Positions 1 to 10,405 of a stretch of 64,000 nt of DNA are shown in pieces. Location of the stretch: the NCBI GenBank assembly GCA_029449235.1, contig JANATG010000009.1, positions 1,612,001 to 1,676,000 on the forward strand, read 5' to 3'. Source of the DNA: Linnemannia schmuckeri. Taxonomy: Eukaryota > Mortierellomycota > Mortierellomycetes > Mortierellales > Mortierellaceae. The translations under genes were made by a program, and so were the position numbers. The notes below the pieces were generated by a model. The model made no database searches. It was not told the origin of the DNA and saw nothing but the letters and a program-made list of their open reading frames with translations. Within the stretch, counting starts at the first letter, position 1; every line of letters starts with the position of its first letter.

Positions 1-10
1 CGATGATTAG

Positions 11-1003
11 TTACTGGTGCTGATTCGATTGGCGCCGTACCCTTTCAATGTCATGAACGCTATTTTGTCCGCGACACATATCCCACTTCCGACTTACATT
101 GTCGCGACCGCCATCTCACTCATCAAGCTGACGCTTCATGTCTACATTGGATCGACACTCTCGACACTTACAGGAGGCGATGGGGACGATACTGACCCCC
201 AGAAAGATCCAAACAACCACGGAAAACGAGTCAAGGTCTTCGTTATGGTCATGGGTATCATTTTGGGAATCGGCGTTGGAGCATATGTCTGGGCCGTCGC
301 CAAACGCGAGATTGCGATTACTGAGGCAGCGAGGACGGAGCGCCGACAGCGGAGGAGACGTGGTGCTCGGGGAGGTCGGTCAGCGAACGATCGAGATGGT
401 GGAATTGAGTTGAGTGACCAGCATGGTGGACATATCCCGAATGTTGATTTGACGAATCGTAACTCGATGGATGGGTTCTTTTCAGGAGCATCAGGGGCAG
501 CAAGAGGAGGTGGAGAGGGACAGGACTTGTCGGATGCAAACTATTTTGTTGGCGGAGCAGGCAACGGAAGCGACCGATATCAGGACTATGAGGATGATGA
601 AGACCACGAGGGTAACTCGCTTTTTGGTATCAGTGGACGATCTCAGCAGCAGCAGCAACAAGGCAACTGGAGGAATGTCGGTGCTGCTGGTGCTGCTGGT
701 TATAATGATTCTTCAACGGATTCTGATCAATCAGATTCCTTCGATGACTCTGACGATGATGATGAAGAAGGCGATTTGGAGCAAGGGTATGGGCTGGGAT
801 TTGATCTGAATGGCGATAGGGCGGGTGGCGGGGATTATAGTGATCGTGATGAGTTTGGAGAAGGCGAGGATGAGGCGTTGGATTTCTCGGCACATCATGC
901 TGGACTTGAGGATTCACCTTGGCGGGATGGTGATGATGGAGGGGATAATAGTTATGATCTTTTAGGTGCTGATAGAAGGGAAGATGTAACCCAAGCACGA
1001 TAG
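11..1003 (+). CDS. TVP38/TMEM64-family membrane protein, 3' exon only (partial)
   Basis: This is the last exon of a gene that enters from the left. An in-frame TAG at 8-10 reads as the 3' splice site (TTAG), so coding resumes at 11 and stops at 1003. The first residues (LIRLAPYPFNVMNA, then HIPLPTYIVATA) match the conserved core of the VTT/SNARE-associated domain found in Tvp38, TMEM64 and DedA-type Golgi and ER proteins. A last transmembrane helix (VFVMVMGIILGIGVGAYVWA) follows. The remaining roughly 220 residues are a hydrophilic tail rich in Gly, Asp and Ser with a QQQQQQ run, much longer than in yeast Tvp38. The family has lipid scramblase-type roles in the secretory pathway; the tail's role is unknown. 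The 5' exons are outside the window. Confidence 0.75.
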   Translation, partial: LLVLIRLAPYPFNVMNAILSATHIPLPTYIVATAISLIKLTLHVYIGSTLSTLTGGDGDDTDPQKDPNNHGKRVKVFVMVMGIILGIGVGAYVWAVAKREIAITEAARTERRQRRRRGARGGRSANDRDGGIELSDQHGGHIPNVDLTNRNSMDGFFSGASGAARGGGEGQDLSDANYFVGGAGNGSDRYQDYEDDEDHEGNSLFGISGRSQQQQQQGNWRNVGAAGAAGYNDSSTDSDQSDSFDDSDDDDEEGDLEQGYGLGFDLNGDRAGGGDYSDRDEFGEGEDEALDFSAHHAGLEDSPWRDGDDGGDNSYDLLGADRREDVTQAR

Positions 1004-2071
1004 AAACAATAATAACCGTGTTGTTTGTTTATCTATATCTATTTTTTTTTTCTCTCTCTCTCCCATCAACACAATGTTTATCAGTCATAAAGTGTGCTTG
1101 ATCAGTTTGTCTGAAACAATCAATTGATAACGGTCTCGTAGACCTTGGATTGTTCCATCCACCTTACTAATCGACCTTACTAATTCACTTCTTCCTTTCA
1201 ACAACTCTCTTACTCACCAAAAAGGAAATTATTGGAAAGAGGCCACTTCAACCTTCGACAGAAATTCTACTCGCGTCCCCGATTGCATAATTAAAAAGGC
1301 ACGTAAGACAAAAGGAAGTGTAAGAGGAAGAGGGGAAAAAAAAAAAAAAAAAAAAAAAAAGGAGGGAGTCATATCGTCGGGAATAGTTTAAGCTTACTTG
1401 AAATGGAGTGAATCTTCTAGGCATCGAACACCAATGAACTTGATGGATTTTTATTTCTTTTGATTCTCATGGCGACAAAAGTAGTATCCGTGAGTCAGAA
1501 GCATTTTAAATTTTTTTTTCTTTTTTGAAGGGCAGGAGGAGGAGGAGGAGGAGTACTTTTGGTAGTTGATTAGTAATTCGTCCAGGGTCTGGGTCTAGCT
1601 ATTGAGAGAAGACGCCGGTTGAGAATTGGTGTGGTCAATTGAAATTGACAGAGAAAAAGAAGGAAGGAGAGGGAGGTAGGAGGGAAGGAGGGAGGGAAGG
1701 AGGAAGAGGAAAGGAGGTGGAGAAATGGGAGGAGAGTAAGAATTAAAAGGAAGCATTGACGAAGAAGGATGCCATCCATCATTCAGTTACCAGGCAATAG
1801 TGTGTTGAAGGAAGAGAGAGAGAGAGTAGACGACTGTCAAGTGCTGTGATGGATTAATCGGATAAACTATTTGAGTTATCCCGACAAACAAAAGAAATTC
1901 CAACCGGACAATTGAACAGTCAATATACCCAGAAGTATAAAAGAAAAGACGCGATTTTCCCATTTTTTGGTGTTTTCTTTCTCCAACAAGCAAGTCCTTG
2001 TCCTCTCCTCTCGGTTCCCTACTCCAAACAAGTCAAGCCAACCCAAGCCAAGTAAAACCCAAAGCCTCAAG
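1004..2071. promoter_or_regulatory. Intergenic region with acetyltransferase promoter
   Basis: No gene is seen. The stretch holds an A-run of about 25 nt near 1337-1361, purine-rich GGA/AGG repeats near 1655-1740 and a TATA-like TATAAAAG near 1936, about 135 bp before the start codon of the next gene. C/T-rich leader sequence follows. Confidence 0.45.
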
Positions 2072-2761
2072 ATGACAGCAGCACCTACAAGGGGATCATT
2101 CACGCGCGAGTCGGCTAAATGCATGGGCCCTTACACCGTCTGCACCGATCCCGCCCTCTACCTGTCCGCGGTCGAGTTCTCCGATATCCCCGAGATGGTC
2201 CGGATCCTCAACATTAACCAAGTCATCTACAACGGATCCGCCTTCTTTCAATATCCTTACCTCGAATCTTACGCTCAAGAACGAATCCAAAGGGCTCACG
2301 ATACCTTTTCCGCCACTGGCATCAACACCCATTGGGCCATGCGGACTGCCCCTGACGGCCCTTTGATTGGATGGGCCCATTTGCATTTTGATCATTACGA
2401 CGAGAAACATCCTCAACCGGTCCATCCCGTCACTGGAACTCCCTTGGTGGTGGCCGACATTGGGTACTGGTTGAGTCCCGAGCATACGGGCAAGGGCTAT
2501 GCGGCGAGAGTGGGGAGGTTTATGGTGGAGGAGATTGCGATCAAGGATATTGGGTGTGATATTGTGAGGGCGGTGTCGTATGTTGAGAACTGGTCTTCGA
2601 GAAAGGTTGCAGAGAGGAGCGGGATGGAGTTGGAGTTGGCGAGCGAGTCGATTTTCATCCCCAAGTTGGGAAGGATGAAGGAAGTTTGTACCTATGCCGT
2701 GCATAAGGATCCTGCCACAAAGTCCATCGCCAAACGCGGCTACGATTATAATTCGTATTGA
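2072..2761 (+). CDS. GNAT-family N-acetyltransferase, RimJ/RimL type
   Basis: Single-exon gene of 229 aa. The start is the ATG at 2072 (MTAAPTRGSF); the frame is open further 5' only through non-ATG codons. The protein begins with a beta-strand and helix region (SAVEFSDIPEMVRILN). It then has the central GNAT core: IGWAHLHFDHYD, a strand reading ADIGYWLSPEHTGKGYAARV that carries the acetyl-CoA pyrophosphate loop (Q/R-x-x-G-x-G/A variant, HTGKGYA), and the C-terminal AVSYVENWSSRKVAERSGM, the N-W-x-S-x-K/R-V-x-E-x-x-G-M pattern of RimJ/RimL-like acetyltransferases. The family transfers acetyl from acetyl-CoA to amines of proteins or small molecules. The substrate cannot be told from sequence. 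A TATA-like box lies upstream. Confidence 0.85.
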   Translation: MTAAPTRGSFTRESAKCMGPYTVCTDPALYLSAVEFSDIPEMVRILNINQVIYNGSAFFQYPYLESYAQERIQRAHDTFSATGINTHWAMRTAPDGPLIGWAHLHFDHYDEKHPQPVHPVTGTPLVVADIGYWLSPEHTGKGYAARVGRFMVEEIAIKDIGCDIVRAVSYVENWSSRKVAERSGMELELASESIFIPKLGRMKEVCTYAVHKDPATKSIAKRGYDYNSY

Positions 2762-5700
2762 CAATTCTCAATGAGAGTTACGTTTTCCCCCCTCCCCAGC
2801 ACCTCATGTATGCTTTAGTTAGCTTCCAAAAGGAAAAAAGAGGCGCTACCATGCTTGTTTACCCTCCTCCATCTGTTTTGTTTCTATCGTATTTCTTTGT
2901 TTGTCGTATTACATGTCTCCTAGGAAAGGATAAAGCAGTGATCCCAATCAGACCCGGCCCATCGGTGGAGCTGAACATTGCACTCTTTGTTTGTTTGCTT
3001 GCTGTTTGGTTAGTCGTTCCAAATCATTTGAACATCTTAATTTCCCGTTCCTTTTTTGTGTGCTGCTGCTGCTTGTATCGTCGTTATTGTTGGGTGTGAT
3101 GTGTGAATGAATGGGGTGGTGTCAGGTAGCTCTAAAGTACTATTTTTGTGAGTGCAAGTGAAGAATGGACATGAAGTTTTGCGTATTTGTTTGTTTGTTT
3201 GTTTGTTTGTTTTTGTTTTTGTGTTGTTTTTTGTGTTGTTTAGTTTTGATGGCACCTGTGTTTGCACTTTGGGTCAATCCGTACCCCTGGTTCGTTTCAG
3301 AAACAGGCATGGCACAAATCAATTTTCATTCTCGCTGCACCGAAAAATGAGAGTTGAAGAAATGGTATGGACGGAATGCATGTCATGCGTCGAGAAAGGG
3401 GAAAGAGCGAAGAAAAGGAGCTGTGAGCGTGGTGTGAGGGCGAGAGGGAGGAAGTGAAGAAGGAGGAGGGATGCTCACTCTTCCATACCTGCTGGTTTTT
3501 TTTTTCATTCCTGGAGAAAATGCACAGCAAGACTCTCAGTCTCAGAATAACAAAAAGACGCCGACAAAGAGGGGCTGTGTTAAGGAGTATTGGTGAATGA
3601 CAAGTTGCTTTACGCTTCAGCAGTGACCGCGAACACCAACCGACAAGGAAGAAGAGATAAACGCGGATGAGTAGAAGTGAACATCGGATGAAGTGTGGTC
3701 CAGAAGGAGTACCTGCAATTGCAAAAACGAAGTAGGCGAAAATGAAGAGTGAGGATGCAGCGGTCTAATTGATGAGTAGCGTTGACGTTGGTGGCGTGCT
3801 ATGAATCAGACAGATATTGAAAGAGAGAGAGGGAGAAGGGTAAAAAGAGGAAGTTAATCAAGAGACACACATTGCTTGCCACTTTAGTCTGCTTTACTGA
3901 GTGAATGAATGGTCTTGCTGCTTTGTTTGGCCAAGTATCTCATCATTAACAAAAGGCGCACATAGGCTTTACCCACATTCTCTCGCTCTTTGTTTTCTTT
4001 TGCGATAAATTGAACTTTTACCGCGGTCAAGTGCTCATCCACAAAGTTAATTGCTCTAATGAAGAACGGGAAGAAAAAGAGAACAATGCGTGCATCATGC
4101 CTCATCCTTTTTTCATTTCTCCTTCCTGTCTACCATTAGGTCTCTCGTTCATTTTTACTCGCCCTTAGTTCATACGTACACCCATTGAGACTCATATCGA
4201 GAATAAGGTGGAGGAGGATGAGAGAATGTCCGGATGCTCATGCAGGAGGCTAGCCACATGGCTCCCTCCTCCCTCCCAAGTTTATGTCGTTCCTGAAATT
4301 GAAAAAAACGTGGAAAACTTTAATTACAGAGGGAGGTCTGTTTTTGTTTAGTCCTCAGCCCGAACCTGTTTTTCTCTTCCCTCTTTCTCCATCTTCTCCC
4401 TTTCAGCCCTGGGCGTCGACTTTGTTTTTTTCATTTAACTCATTGTTGTATTCAGGTGATCTACTCGCCGAGTGAAGTCGTTTCAGTGCTCTTCACCTCC
4501 ATTCTGCACCGACTTGGAGTAAAGGTTCTCGACCATTTCTGAATTTAGCATCAGCAACGCCTACCAAAACAACCATAACAACTGCGCCTTCAACTACGAC
4601 TGCAGTGACGCCGATACATTTTTCCCTTCTTTTGGTGTTTTTTGTCTAACCAGTTGGGTTCGGATGGCTTACTAAAAAGTAGAAACAAGCTTACGATGAT
4701 TATATTTCTTTGCAACGACAGATCGTCTCGGTAAAGCACAGGAACAAACATTGTTGATATGCAACGTCCCTTCTCCTCCCTATTTTCTTCTGTAGACAAC
4801 AGGATGGCTTACAAAAGTGTATTATATTGTTTGCTGGGAGCAGGAGCAATTGGACCATCCGAGGAGTCAGTGATCAATGCTTTCCCTATTTTTGTCTATT
4901 GTTTCCTGCTCAATGCTTACTGGTACCACCGGTACTTTATCAACATTCATGCAAATAACAATATGAGATCAGGAGTAGTACTGGAATCAGGGGTTGATAA
5001 CGACTATTACTTAACGTTTTAGGTCACGTCCAACTTGTTGCTATTGTTTTCTCGACTTTGTCTAGTAGGTTCCACGTAAACAGGTGCTATGTACCAATGG
5101 CAACCAAAAATAACAACGAGGAACGTAACTCAGCTCTACTCTCGGGGAGAGGAGCGGAACTACCTGTCCATTGCCAGGTCATTCGGCGCCAGGGAAGGAC
5201 TCGACTAATATTCGTTCGCCCCTCTGTGGTTTCGTTCTATTACGATTGGAATGAAAAATCCAAGTGGGACAATAGATGTGGAGAAAACAAAGGATAATGG
5301 GAGCCAAGAAAGTGAGACGGGAATGAGAATGGCAACGACAGAACGATGAGAGCCTTGAGGAAAGGCAAACTGCTTATTAGCATCGCTTTGATGTTGCTTG
5401 TTTTTTTATTACAGAAAAAGACTAAAGGGAGTCGATGCAATTGGTGTCTATTCTAACAGAGAAGAGAAGAGAACCGCCTCTTTAATATTCAAAATGAATA
5501 ACGCCATGCCAACAAAATAAATCGTAATAATAGCAACAGAAACATAGTTCTGGACTAGCGAGAGTGTAGAAGAAGATGAGGAGGGCGAAGCGTTCCATTC
5601 CAGAGCTCGCATTTTGAAAGAAGGAAGAAGGAAAAGAAAGACACATTTCCACGCAATGGAGGGGGGAAAAAGGGAGAGATAATAACACAATGTATTTTGG

Positions 5701-6434
5701 TGGTACAAGAACAAACAGTAAAAAACGGTCTGGCTGCGATTACTTTTTTTGCCTCTCTGTCATTGTCCTTCTTTCCTCCAGTTCTTTTTGCTCTCTCACA
5801 TTCTCTCTTTTTCTCTCTCACTCTCCTCATATCCTCCGACGCATCCTCATTCTAATCAACCCCTGGTTTTATCACACTTGCATGAAGATAAACATTCTCC
5901 AGTTATTAGAGAGCGAGAGCAAAAGGATGTTGAGCTAGGTGTTCAAGTTTTTGTTGCGATTGAACACAGCGCGGACTATAGCGAGCGAGCGGTGTCGATT
6001 GCTACGTTTGTTCTTCTAAATCTGCATTCGAAGCGGGAGAGTATTGTTGCTCTATTTCTTCCTTCTTTGGAGGCTTGGTAGCAAGAACGTTATTTTGAGC
6101 GGGATGCCGATGCAAGTTTGAAGGTGAGGAAAGGGTTTGAAGAATAACGGCAGATATCAAGGACTCTTTACATGGAAATAGTGTGGTAGTAACAGTAAGC
6201 GGTAGCGACCGAGCTGAGAGGGAAACAAGAGAAAAACAAACAAAGGGCTGGGCAAGCGTGGTGTGGAGAGGAGGAGGACGGATGAAAAAAGTGGACATGG
6301 TGGATCTTGTTTGTGCGTGACCATTTGTTGCTCTCAATAGTCAGAGGCAACTTTAACGCGCTATTGTCTCGATCCACCAATCGAATCTCGCGACAACGCG
6401 ACCATAGCTCAAATTTTCATCAGTGCAAAAAAAG

Positions 6435-6470
<36 letters not shown>

Positions 6471-7234
6471 AAACGAAAGACACACAGAATGCACACACAC
6501 AAACATATTATGGCAGCTTGACTCGATTCCAATGCTGCTAGGCTGGAACATTAACTGAGGGAAAGAGGGGATGGATGGAAAAGGTTGACACCCATCCTCT
6601 CAGTCCAGTCATGAATCGTAATGCATTTTGCATTTTTATTTCACTTCGTTCGATTGAGTACCTATTGACTGGGTCGTATTGCGTATACCTTCTCCCTCCC
6701 TTACTTCTTAACTGCTCGTTGTTGTTGTTCTTTGAGCATTGTTTGATGTTTTGCTTTGTGGTTGCGAGTGTTGTCATTGTTGTTCTTGTTTATTTTAATC
6801 CAATTCTCTCAACCTATTCTTCTTGTTGTTGTCAGTGCCATGTCAGCCCTCTTCCCTCCACTTGCTCATTAACCCCTGTTGTTGGCTCCATATTCAATTT
6901 GCGTTCTTTTGCTCGTCGATATTCAGTCGACAGGGGACTTTGCCCATCCCTCGCCGTTCGTATAAAACCTCCTCAATTTCTCATCCAGATTGTACCTTTT
7001 TTTTTACTTCTTATTATCATTGTTTTCATCATCACTCTCTTTCTCATATACAGCCATACTTCACTTTTTTTCATTCACACTCTGTTATTGATTCATCCCC
7101 ATTCGTTTTATTCACTCTCGACTCATTTACACAACCGCATATTCATTGTATTAGCGCCAAACAAAACAGATCTGCACATCTCTTACTTTCCCTATCTCCC
7201 AGATCTCCTTCCAAGAAAAAAACTGATCCTCCTT
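2762..7234. other. 4.5-kb gene-free stretch upstream of the zinc-finger gene
   Basis: No convincing coding region on either strand. Open frames here are short, low-complexity or lack codon structure. Visible structure: a (TTTG)n microsatellite at 3185-3215, many GA- and CT-rich runs, and an A-run of about 38 nt at 6432-6470. The final 600 bp (6,575-7,234) is open in the frame of the downstream gene but is strongly pyrimidine-rich (TTC, CTC, TTT) with hydrophobic nonsense translation, so I read it as promoter and 5' leader. The length suggests an extended regulatory region or an unseen noncoding transcript. Confidence 0.5.
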
Positions 7235-8839
7235 ATGAACACCCCCCTGATGCACATCCACACTACCCCCGCCTTCCACGAAATGACCCCCATGTTCACT
7301 CCTCCCTCCCTTCCTCACCCATTGTCTGCTTCGTCAATGATGGAATACACCAATGCTATGTTCCCTGAGAACCACTTCTCCTTTCCCGCCCCCAGCATCG
7401 AACACACCCTGATTGCACCCGAACTGCGATCAATGTCCCATTCTGATGAGGTCGAACATAGCTTACAGTCGTACACACCCGTAAACCTTGCCGCCACTAC
7501 AGAAAACGGCTCGCCCACAGCTCCATTCCTGAATGAGCCCCACCTCGCTAACCTCGGAAATCACCATCATCAATACCACAACCACCATCACTATCGCCAT
7601 TCGTACCAGCCCACCTCAGTCTTTCAAGATCTTGAGAAGGACCAGCACTTATCCATGTTGCAAGATATGATGCACCGGAGCTCCGGAATTGCATCGGGTA
7701 TCTCTGCTGAGGTCCTCACATCTACCGCCTGTGCCCTTCACTCAACGATGCGAAGAACTCAGAGCCTCGAGTCCTTCTCCCCAGTGACTCGTCCCATGAA
7801 CATGACCTTGTCCATGGCGAACGCGATGGTTGGCGACGATTTCCAGCCAGGTACTTCCTTTGTTGGTTCGTCGATGCCCATGGAGTCAAACTCGGTCGGC
7901 GGTTACGGCGCGGATTACACTAATATGCTCCACCAGGATCCTTTCCAAATACCTTCTACATCCATGGCTTGTGCCGACGATCAGTTTGGTTCATCCCCAC
8001 CCTCATCCGCTTCATCATCCTTTCCCCTCATCTTTCAGCCTCTCTTCGCCCCAGGGATTTCAGCTACTTCCAGCTGCTACTCCCCCGCAATTTCCACCTC
8101 CAGCCCTTCTATCGACAACATGAGCATCTCGATTGGTGACACTGGAAGGACAACGCCAGCCACGCCCTACATCAGCCGCAACAATAGCTACAAGAGTGAC
8201 TACGACTCTGACATCGACGACATCCCTTGCAGCCAGAAGAAGCACAACCATAACCAGATGTCAAACTACAGTCGCCAATCCAGCTTGGAGTCTAGCACAG
8301 ATGCTTTCTCCGACACCGATACCCAGAACGATCCCAGCATCAGCGATAATTGTGGTGAGGATGACGATGGTTCCGGCAGCTCCGGAAAGTCCTTCTTCTG
8401 CTACTATCCCGACTGCAACCGCAGTTTTGGTCGCTCCTACAACCTCAAGGCCCACGCTTTAACCCATGGTACCTTTCGTCCTTTCCCTTGCCGCCTCTGT
8501 CAACGGACGTTTGCTCGAATTCACGACCGCGACCGCCATATGAGCAGCCACCGCGCGGTGAAGGCTCACTGCTGCATTGTTTGTCTGGGGCGTTTTGCTC
8601 GACAGGACGCTGTGATCCGCCATTTGAAGCTATCGAATGAGATGAACCCATGCTCGTGGATCCTCAAGTCTCAGGGTATTACCTTCCGAGATGTTGCCGC
8701 TGGCCGGATCAACCGCCGATCCCTAGGCACCGAAGAGGATATCATCAAGGCTGTTGAGACGTTGGAAAACGAGATCCGTAAGGAAAGGGCTGCGCGCGCG
8801 CTTGAGCGTATGAAAGTTCCCAAGGCCCGAATCATGTAA
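7235..8839 (+). CDS. C2H2 zinc-finger transcription factor, Crz1-like
   Basis: Intronless 534-aa protein starting at the ATG at 7235 (MNTPLMHIHTTPAFHEM). Residues 1-385 are low-complexity Ser/Pro/His/Asn-rich sequence, typical of activation and docking regions. Three zinc fingers follow. Finger 1 is C389-x4-C394-x12-H407-x3-H411 (FFCYYPDCNRSF), finger 2 is C419-x2-C422-x12-H435-x3-H439, and finger 3 is a C2HC type, C447-x2-C450-x12-H463-x9-C473. The arrangement, with YNLKAH in finger 1, DRDRH in finger 2 and FARQDAVIRH in finger 3, resembles calcineurin-responsive Crz1/PrzA factors. A basic helix (ENEIRKERAARALERMK) ends the protein. Crz1 proteins enter the nucleus after calcineurin dephosphorylation. 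I see Ser-rich stretches but did not identify a clear PxIxIT docking motif, so calcium signalling is inference. Confidence 0.8.
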   Translation: MNTPLMHIHTTPAFHEMTPMFTPPSLPHPLSASSMMEYTNAMFPENHFSFPAPSIEHTLIAPELRSMSHSDEVEHSLQSYTPVNLAATTENGSPTAPFLNEPHLANLGNHHHQYHNHHHYRHSYQPTSVFQDLEKDQHLSMLQDMMHRSSGIASGISAEVLTSTACALHSTMRRTQSLESFSPVTRPMNMTLSMANAMVGDDFQPGTSFVGSSMPMESNSVGGYGADYTNMLHQDPFQIPSTSMACADDQFGSSPPSSASSSFPLIFQPLFAPGISATSSCYSPAISTSSPSIDNMSISIGDTGRTTPATPYISRNNSYKSDYDSDIDDIPCSQKKHNHNQMSNYSRQSSLESSTDAFSDTDTQNDPSISDNCGEDDDGSGSSGKSFFCYYPDCNRSFGRSYNLKAHALTHGTFRPFPCRLCQRTFARIHDRDRHMSSHRAVKAHCCIVCLGRFARQDAVIRHLKLSNEMNPCSWILKSQGITFRDVAAGRINRRSLGTEEDIIKAVETLENEIRKERAARALERMKVPKARIM

Positions 8840-9084
8840 CATTACCCATAGCACGTACATTAGAAACCTAGAAACCCCGTAGACATCCATTGACTTAATA
8901 CAATTAAGTAACAGAAATACACTTTCGACGCGACGAATTAAAAAAAAGAAAAAAAAAAAAGAGCTAAGGACTGTTTTTGAATGGCTAAGCCACCAACAAA
9001 AAATATTCATAACAGCGCTGTTGATGGAAAACGATGCAGGCCACTCCTTTCTTCATTTTCACTCACAATACAACACACTTCACA

Positions 9085-9918
9085 ATGGATGACGACTACG
9101 AGGACCACAACGACGGCGGTTACGGGTATGCGGCTAAACAAGGGCGATAAACAATAGTGAATAAATGATAGTTATAGTGAAAAGAGAGTAGAGAACAAGG
9201 AAGAAAAGAGTGACAGTGGTGTTTGTACATTGACCCAGCAGTAACGAACAACAAACACTGACTCTGCAACCCTTTTTGGCTTTGTTCATTTCACATAGAA
9301 ACGAGCCCGAGGACGATGAGATGGAGCACGAGATGAACGACGAGGAGCAGGAAGAGGGTGTACGTATCTCTCTCTTGCTTTCTTTCCACTTGACGTGATG
9401 CACAGGACTCAGGACCACAACAACAACAACAGCAAAAAGGGGCGCACCTTGACTAACCTCAGTCGTGGTTGGGTTGACTTTTATGTTATCTTGTAGGATG
9501 GTTTCAACAACAAGGTTGACTTCAACAAGCCCGCAAAGTCGAATCTTCCCGCTCCCAAGGCTGTCGCCAAGGAGGATCGCACCACCACCCCATACATGAC
9601 CAAATACGAGCGGGCAAGAATCCTGGGCGCTCGCGCTCTTCAGCTGAGGTATTAAACGATGTTCCGCAGCCGTTGCGGATAGTGGAGTCATGTGGCCCGG
9701 ACCATTGAGAGCGAATTTCCTCACTAACATAGAATTGTTTACTTTTGACTGAATATAGCATGAACGCACCCGTCTTGGTCGATCTGGAGGGCGAGACTGA
9801 TGCCTTGAACATCGCCATGAAGGAGCTCAACAACAAGATGATCCCCCTCGTTGTGAGGAGATATCTTCCCGACAACACGTACGAGGACTGGGAGGTATCA
9901 GAGATGATCTTGCCTTAA
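9085..9918 (+). CDS. rpb6: RNA polymerases I/II/III shared subunit Rpb6 (ABC23)
   Basis: Four exons: 9085-9125, 9299-9359, 9497-9648 and 9759-9918, joined at GT..AG sites (GTATGC, GTACGT and GTATTA donors), giving 137 aa. The N-terminal half is acidic (MDDDYEDHNDGGYGNEPEDDE), as in all Rpb6 proteins. The C-terminal half carries the conserved core: TPYMTKYERARILGARALQL, SMNAPVLVDLEGETDALNIA, MKELNNKMIPLVVRRYLPD and the terminal YEDWEVSEMILP. Rpb6 is the small assembly subunit common to all three nuclear RNA polymerases and clamps the base of the largest subunit. Length lies between the human (127 aa) and yeast (155 aa) proteins. TFIIH subunit Tfb1 follows on the same strand 490 bp downstream. 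Start chosen because exon 1 splices in frame and the acidic leader is conserved. Confidence 0.93.
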
Positions 9919-10405
9919 TGGTCTTATTCTGATCCATAATCGTTGTTTGGAAGAGCAACAAAACAAAGAAAGGGCGAACTCGAAAGGAACAGACACAAAA
10001 CACACGCGCAAATCAACACCCTCAGCCACCCCATAGCATCGGAACCAGATAACAGATAAAACACACGTATGGATTCCTGCCTTTTTTTTTTTTCTTTTTT
10101 TTTCTCTGCAAAGTAACATTGCATAACCGCAAAAATCTCAAAAATGAATAAAAAAAATGAGTAGCAACCCAGAAACCATGTCCCATGTCTATGGTGTGTC
10201 AATAAAGTGCCGTGCAAAAGCGCTGTCAAAAACACACAAATCCACGTGACTCGAAATATTTATTTATTACACAGTTCGACATGCGTTGCCTCCAATTTCA
10301 ACTCTTCTTCGTCTTTTCCATCGCTCCCATCACCCTTCTCTCGCAAACGCGGTTCATTCACTCGCACCAAAGCCCAAACATACAACCAACGAGAGGCATT
10401 CAGAC
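9919..10405. promoter_or_regulatory. Rpb6-Tfb1 intergenic region
   Basis: No gene seen. T-runs occur around 10083-10102. The 120 bp before the Tfb1 start are C/T-rich (CTTCTTCGTCTTTTCC and similar), the usual leader style in this window. Confidence 0.4.

Noticed and set aside
1967..2071. Upstream extension of the acetyltransferase
   Set aside because: Begins at a non-ATG codon. A normal ATG lies at 2072 next to the conserved fold.
2096..2764. 222-codon antisense frame over the acetyltransferase
   Set aside because: Mirror frame of a GC-rich coding exon with no family match.
5058..5297. 79-codon frame in the long gene-free stretch
   Set aside because: No domain, no splice partners and no codon bias; considered chance.
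6575..7234. N-terminal extension of the Crz1-like protein by 220 codons
   Set aside because: Pyrimidine-rich leader translating to hydrophobic runs. The protein-like composition begins at the ATG at 7235.
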